This document shows positions 7,146 to 11,523 of a DNA stretch of 11,523 bases, piece after piece. This DNA is from Bacteroidetes bacterium HGW-Bacteroidetes-12. Lineage in GTDB: Bacteria > Bacteroidota > Bacteroidia > Flavobacteriales_E > Vicingaceae. Position 1 is the first letter of the stretch. Every line of letters starts with the position of its first letter. Both the position numbers and the translations under genes were made by a program. The DNA lies in NCBI GenBank assembly GCA_002841035.1, contig PHDR01000050.1:1-11523 (forward strand). Reading direction: 5' to 3'. The notes beneath the pieces are model-generated. The model did not search any database, was not told where the DNA came from, and worked only from the letters and a program-made list of their open reading frames with translations.

Positions 7146-7176
7146 TTGGGTAAGGCGATTAATGGGCGTATTTTTA
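7146..7176 (+). promoter_or_regulatory. Putative Bacteroidota-type promoter for the metallopeptidase gene
   Basis: TTG at 7146-7148 and TATTTTTA at 7169-7176 (7 of 8 matches to TAnnTTTG) are 20 nt apart, within the spacing known for Bacteroidota primary-sigma promoters. The start codon is 18 nt after the -7 element. The rest of the 123-nt gap (7072-7194) holds no gene. AT-rich DNA gives many such matches. Confidence 0.35.
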
Positions 7177-7194
7177 TAACCTAAAATTTACGCT

Positions 7195-10100
7195 ATGAAA
7201 ATTATATCTATTATTGCCTCGGCTTTTTGTTTAGTAATTTCCTTGAATGGAATATCTCAAACTAATGCTTCACTTTGGAGCTTTTCAACAAATAATACAT
7301 TAACGCTTCAAGCGGAAGAACTCGATTTACCTCAAAATTATCAGCAATATCAAATGCAACCCACTTTGTTGCAAAATCTATTGCAATATGCTCCAAAAAG
7401 AGAACTAACAGCAACATCATCTATTATTGTTCGTTTTCCAATAGGTAATGGACTTGAAGAAGATTTTTCTATTTTTGAAGCCTCAGTCTTTCATCCAGCT
7501 TTAGCAGCAAAGTATCCTTCAATTAAATCATATATTGGAAAAAGTACTACCACATCTAAAATAATTCGCTTTAGTCTTTCTTCTCAAAAAGGATTGAGTG
7601 CAACGATAATTCCAGCCAATAGAAAAACCATTTATATAGAAGCTATTTCATCTAACTTATCGGATTATGCTGTTTACTCAAGAAATGGAAATCAAACTAA
7701 AAAGCATTCTCTAGAGTGTTTAACAGATGATGTTCCTCTTGATATGAAAACTTTGAAGCAATCCAATAATAAAGATGCAAACGACCAATTATTAAGAACT
7801 TTTAGAATAGCAGTTTCCACAACTGGAGAATATACAGCTTTTCATGGAGGAACAAAACCATTGGCAATGGCTGCGATTAACGCAACAATAACAAGAGTGA
7901 ATAGTGTTTATGAAACGGATTTTGGAATTACCTTGCAAGTGATTCCGAATAATGATGATGTTGTTTACACAAATTCGGCAACAGATCCTTATACAAATAA
8001 TTTAAACACACAACTACAAAGCACCCTTAATTCGGTAATTCAAAGCACTAATTATGATGTTGGACATTTATTACACAGAGCTGGAAATAACGGGAATGCA
8101 GGTTGCATTGGCTGTATTTGTTTAACAAACAAAGGAAGTGGATTCAGTTCGCACACAACCCCACAAGGAGATTTTTTTGATATCGATTTTGTGGCACACG
8201 AAATAGGTCATCAGTTTGGAGGAAATCATTCATGGACACACGGAGGAAACGAGAATACAGGAGCTCAAATGGAACCAGGAAGTGGTTCAACTATTATGGG
8301 ATATGCTGGCATAACAGGTGCTTCAGATGTGCAAGCACATAGTGATGACTACTTTCATTTTTTTAATATTCAACAAATTACAAATAATGCGGCTTCTAAA
8401 AATTGTTACACAACAACACCACTTATAAACACACCTCCAACAGCAAATGCTGGAGCCGATTATATTATTCCAAAAGGTACTGCTTTTATTTTAGAAGGAA
8501 GTGGAACTGACCCAGATGCAGACTCACTCTCTTTTTGCTGGGAACAAGCCAATGTTGGATTTAATTCTCAAACAAGTGCGAGTGCAACAAGCACGAGCAG
8601 TCCTGCTTTTCGATCTTTTGCACCTACAACATCACCAAACAGATATATGCCAAAATTAGCAAGTGTAGTAGCAGGTAATTTAACTACACAGTGGGAAACC
8701 GTTTCTAATGTTGCTAGAACCATGAATTTTGCACTTACTGTTAGGGATAATCTTTCTGGGGGAGGTCAAAATAAAATAGACCAAATGGTGGTTACTGTTA
8801 ATGGAACAGCAGGACCTTTTACTGTAACTTCTCAATCATCTTCGGTTACGTGGAATGAGGGAGCAACAGAAACCATTACTTGGAATGTGGCAGGAACAAA
8901 CACAGGAGCAGTAAACACACCAAATGTTGATATTTTCCTATCACAAGATGGTGGATTTACCTATCCTATAACTTTAGCCTCGGGAGTTCCAAATAATGGT
9001 TCTGCAAGTATAACTGTGCCAATAGGTTCAGCAACTAATTCAGCAAGAGTAATGGTGCGTGGTGCTGGAAATATTTTCTATGCTTTAAATACCACCAATT
9101 TTTCCATACAAGCAGCTGAATTTGTGATGAACTTTTTGCCTGGAGCAGCAACGAATAATATTTGTGCACCAGGAGCCATAACGTATAACTTTACTTACAA
9201 TACTTTTTTAGGTTTTAATGATGTTACTACATTTTCTGCATCTGGAAATCCAGTAGGAACAACAGTTAGTTTTGCCCCAACAACTGCTCAAGCAAACGGA
9301 ACTTCTGTTGCTATGGTTGTTTCTGGAATAACCCCAGCTATGGTAGGAACTTACACAATAACCATAACAGGAACAGCAGCTTCGACTACCAAAACTACCA
9401 ATGTTACATTAAATGTTTTTTCAAACACATTTAATGCAATAACACTTTTGTCGCCTGTTAATGGAGCAACAAATGTTTCTGGCCCACATACCTTTACTTG
9501 GCAAAATAATGTTAATGCCACCGCTTATGATATTGAGATTGCTACCGACAATGCGTTTGTTAATATTGTTGACAATGCCACAGGAATTATAGGGACGAGC
9601 TACTCCTCAACCTCGTTAGCTCCAGATACTGAACATTTTTGGAGAGTAAAACCAGTTAATCAATGTGATTCAGGGAGTTTTTCAACTGCATTTTCATTAA
9701 CCACAGCCAATTGTTTTATTATTACAAGCACCAATGTGCCAGTTACCATTCCAACAACAGTTTCAACAGTTACATCTACCATTAATGTTACTAATGTTGG
9801 AATTATAAATGATGTGAATGTAGTTGATTTAGTTGGAAGCCACTCTTGGATAAACGACCTGATTGTTAAATTAAAAAGTCCTCAAGGAACTGAAATAACT
9901 CTTTGGAGTCAAATATGTGGCAATGAAGATAACTTTGACGTAAATTTTGATGACGCAGCTACTCCAGGAGCATTGCCTTGTCCACCTGTTGGAGGAGGAA
10001 CTTACCGACCAGCAAATTTACTATCAGCCTTTAATGGAGAAAATGCACAAGGCACCTGGACACTAACCATAGATGATGTGTTTAATCAAGATGGAGGAAC

Positions 10101-10410
10101 CCTAACAAGTTGGGGACTTGAAATTTGTTTAAATTCCACCATTACTTCTGTGAAAGAAACAAATTTAGAGAACATCGTTTCTGTGTATCCAAACCCTGTA
10201 AATAATCAACTTACAGTGAGTGGATTAACAAACGACATCGTAGCAACACTAACCATTACTGATATTACTGGAAAAACGGTTCGTAACCCTACGATTAGCT
10301 CAGTAAACCAGCAAACTATAGATGTAAGTAACTTATCAACAGGTGTTTACTTCTTAAAAATAAGTTCTGCTTTAGGAACTAAAACTATTAAATTTGTGAA
10401 AGAGAGATAG
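7195..10410 (+). CDS. Secreted reprolysin-like zinc metallopeptidase with P-domain and T9SS type A sorting domain
   Basis: Predicted extracellular protease of 1071 residues. A Sec signal peptide (about 1-22: Lys, hydrophobic run, ending GISQ) is followed by a propeptide to about 195; C175 might act as an inhibitory cysteine, which is speculative. The metzincin domain spans about 199-405: HEIGHQFGGNH with H335, E336, H339 and H345, and the Met-turn TIMGYAG with M368. A PKD/Ig-like segment starts at PPTANAGADY (about 413-540), another beta domain at 541-640, and a third at 643-742. A fibronectin-III-like segment (SPVNGATNV...HFWRVKPV) covers 748-840. A proprotein-convertase P-domain (HSWINDLIVKLKSPQGT, NGENAQGTWTLTIDD) covers about 845-979. 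The tail from about 995 (SVYPNPVNNQLTV...STGVYFLKI...KTIKFVKE) is a type A T9SS sorting signal, removed on export. The substrate is unknown; all catalytic residues are present. It is preceded by a likely promoter and is probably monocistronic. Confidence 0.94.
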   Translation: MKIISIIASAFCLVISLNGISQTNASLWSFSTNNTLTLQAEELDLPQNYQQYQMQPTLLQNLLQYAPKRELTATSSIIVRFPIGNGLEEDFSIFEASVFHPALAAKYPSIKSYIGKSTTTSKIIRFSLSSQKGLSATIIPANRKTIYIEAISSNLSDYAVYSRNGNQTKKHSLECLTDDVPLDMKTLKQSNNKDANDQLLRTFRIAVSTTGEYTAFHGGTKPLAMAAINATITRVNSVYETDFGITLQVIPNNDDVVYTNSATDPYTNNLNTQLQSTLNSVIQSTNYDVGHLLHRAGNNGNAGCIGCICLTNKGSGFSSHTTPQGDFFDIDFVAHEIGHQFGGNHSWTHGGNENTGAQMEPGSGSTIMGYAGITGASDVQAHSDDYFHFFNIQQITNNAASKNCYTTTPLINTPPTANAGADYIIPKGTAFILEGSGTDPDADSLSFCWEQANVGFNSQTSASATSTSSPAFRSFAPTTSPNRYMPKLASVVAGNLTTQWETVSNVARTMNFALTVRDNLSGGGQNKIDQMVVTVNGTAGPFTVTSQSSSVTWNEGATETITWNVAGTNTGAVNTPNVDIFLSQDGGFTYPITLASGVPNNGSASITVPIGSATNSARVMVRGAGNIFYALNTTNFSIQAAEFVMNFLPGAATNNICAPGAITYNFTYNTFLGFNDVTTFSASGNPVGTTVSFAPTTAQANGTSVAMVVSGITPAMVGTYTITITGTAASTTKTTNVTLNVFSNTFNAITLLSPVNGATNVSGPHTFTWQNNVNATAYDIEIATDNAFVNIVDNATGIIGTSYSSTSLAPDTEHFWRVKPVNQCDSGSFSTAFSLTTANCFIITSTNVPVTIPTTVSTVTSTINVTNVGIINDVNVVDLVGSHSWINDLIVKLKSPQGTEITLWSQICGNEDNFDVNFDDAATPGALPCPPVGGGTYRPANLLSAFNGENAQGTWTLTIDDVFNQDGGTLTSWGLEICLNSTITSVKETNLENIVSVYPNPVNNQLTVSGLTNDIVATLTITDITGKTVRNPTISSVNQQTIDVSNLSTGVYFLKISSALGTKTIKFVKER

Positions 10411-10658
10411 GTGTTTAGCAACATATAAAAGTTAGAGGTTATTAACCTGACGGCAATATATCGTAAAACAAAACCGAATAACGGTATTGTGCAACGGTCT
10501 TTAAACTCTTACCTGTTGGGAAATTTTCGTTCAGTAATCTTATTTGCCTGATTTCGAGTCTAGTTGTTTTTAAAGGTGTTTTTTCTTTCAGTTCTTACTT
10601 TCTTCACTTAGACTTACGGCACAAAACGAAAATTAAAAGCTGCTTACTAATTCAAACG
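10411..10658. other. Noncoding gap between convergent genes
   Basis: This 248-nt stretch separates the converging metallopeptidase and glmS genes. I see no credible ORF. AGGTTA-T-TAACCT (10436-10448) is a perfect 6-bp dyad 25 nt after the protease stop, without a T-tract, so it is a poor terminator. ACCG/CGGT dyads occur near 10473-10485. Towards glmS, AAGC-T-GCTT (about 10637-10645) is a weak hairpin. No known RNA family or mobile element end was recognised. Confidence 0.6.
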
Positions 10659-11523
10659 CTACTCCACAGTAACTGATTTTGCTAAGTTTCTTGGCTGATC
10701 AACATTGCACCCTCTCATTACCGCTATGTGATAAGAAAGTAGTTGTAATGGAATAGACGTTAATAACGGACTAAATAAATCTTCTACCTCAGGAATTTCT
10801 ATTACGTAATCTGCAATAGCTTTAACGTCTACATCGCCTTCTGTTATTATAGCTATGATTTTACCGTTTCGGGCTTTCACTTCTTCAATGTTGGAAACAA
10901 CTTTTTCGTAATTTCCTTTTTTTGTTGCAATTACCACCACAGGCATATTAGCATCTATTAATGCAATTGGACCGTGTTTCATTTCGGCTGCAGGATAACC
11001 TTCAGCATGAATATAAGAAATTTCTTTTAATTTTAAGGCACCTTCTAATGCTACAGGAAAATTATAGCCTCTGCCCAAATATAAAAAATTGGTGGCATCT
11101 TTAAAAATGGATGAAATATGTTTTACTTGTATGTCGGAGGCAAGTAATTGTTCTACTTTTTCAGGTATTGAATTTAATTCAATTAACAAACTTCTGAATT
11201 TCGATTCAGATATTGTTCCTTTTTTATGTGCAATACTCAACGCCAATAAAGATAAAACCGTTACTTGAGAAGTAAATGCTTTGGTAGAAGCAACTCCAAT
11301 TTCTGGTCCAGCATGCGTATATGAGCCAGCATGCGTTTCTCTTGAAATAGTTGAGCCAACAACATTGCAAATACCAATAATAGTAGCACCTTTTTCTTTT
11401 GCTAATTTTATGGCTGCGAGTGTATCTGCTGTTTCTCCTGATTGTGAAATGGCAATTACAACATCACTTTCTCTAATAATAGGATTTCGATATCTAAATT
11501 CTTAGGCATAATCAACTTCAACA
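10659..11523 (-). pseudogene. glmS: glmS, glutamine--fructose-6-phosphate aminotransferase, 3' part with in-frame stop
   Basis: GlmS makes glucosamine-6-phosphate from fructose-6-phosphate and glutamine, the first step to UDP-GlcNAc for peptidoglycan, LPS and the UDP-ManNAc made by WecB. About 288 codons of the C-terminal isomerase half are visible; the N-terminal glutaminase domain lies beyond the right edge. Family motifs: ISQSGETADTLA (sugar-phosphate loop of SIS 1), ICNVVGSTISRE, GPEIGVASTKAFTSQ, ALEGALKLKEISYIHAEGY, MKHGPIALI, and the C-terminus NLAKSVTVE with the conserved lysine. Upstream of EFRYRNPII the frame reads VEVDYA, then TAA (11504-11502), where the family reads ASEFRYR with Ser. 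A TCA-to-TAA change (T instead of G at plus-strand 11503) explains it. The next possible start in the frame is TTG at 11246, which would lack most of SIS 1. So this is either a sequence error in a functional essential gene or a true nonsense allele. Confidence 0.85.

Noticed and set aside
10411..10500. Possible integron attC-like or other recombination site (GTTAG, AACGG repeats, small dyads)
   Set aside because: The core sites do not fit the attC consensus, no integrase or cassette array is near, and the dyads are short.
11244..11246. TTG as a genuine start for a short 195-residue SIS protein
   Set aside because: GlmS homology continues upstream through SQSGETADT and EFRYR to the stop at 11502-11504, and beyond it; the short product would lack the first sugar-phosphate binding loop.
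11281..11505. 74-codon plus-strand open frame
   Set aside because: It is the antisense of the conserved SIS 1 region of glmS; the minus-strand reading matches the family and this one matches nothing I recognise.

Overview
The window looks like a Bacteroidota chromosome, most likely a Flavobacteriia-type marine or freshwater relative. The reasons are the low GC content, A-rich leaders without Shine-Dalgarno sequences, a secreted metallopeptidase carrying a type IX secretion (T9SS) C-terminal sorting domain, and TTTG-type promoter remnants. No rRNA, tRNA, CRISPR array, transposase or integrase is visible.

Layout. Positions 1-3734 hold a tightly packed plus-strand run: the 3' part of a very AT-rich GT4-like glycosyltransferase, a GT4 glycosyltransferase, an FkbM-type methyltransferase and a GT2 glycosyltransferase. 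They are joined by 3-nt gaps or short overlaps, and a 10-codon mini-ORF bridges one junction. An AT-rich hairpin sits at the end of this run. A 113-nt gap with two closely related perfect palindromes follows, then another GT-B glycosyltransferase (3848-5044). Its stop lies one base from the stop of a convergent class I methyltransferase (5924-5046, minus), and an inverted repeat encloses both stops. Diverging from that methyltransferase is wecB/mnaA (5998-7071), the UDP-GlcNAc 2-epimerase. Positions 7195-10410 encode a 1071-residue secreted metzincin protease with a P-domain and T9SS tail. After a 248-nt noncoding gap comes glmS on the minus strand, running off the right edge.

How the genes fit together. 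The glycosyltransferases, two methyltransferases and WecB (UDP-GlcNAc to UDP-ManNAc) form part of a surface polysaccharide locus (O-antigen, capsule or exopolysaccharide). GlmS supplies glucosamine-6-phosphate, the precursor of UDP-GlcNAc, the substrate of WecB. The protease is probably exported by T9SS and need not belong to the glycan pathway, although some T9SS cargo is anchored to surface polysaccharide.

The most striking points are: (1) an in-frame TAA in glmS at a position where the family normally has Ser, explained by one base; (2) the pair of palindromes before the 3848 gene, which look like operators; (3) the base-composition break between the first and second genes. I see no clearly new defence or mobile system here.
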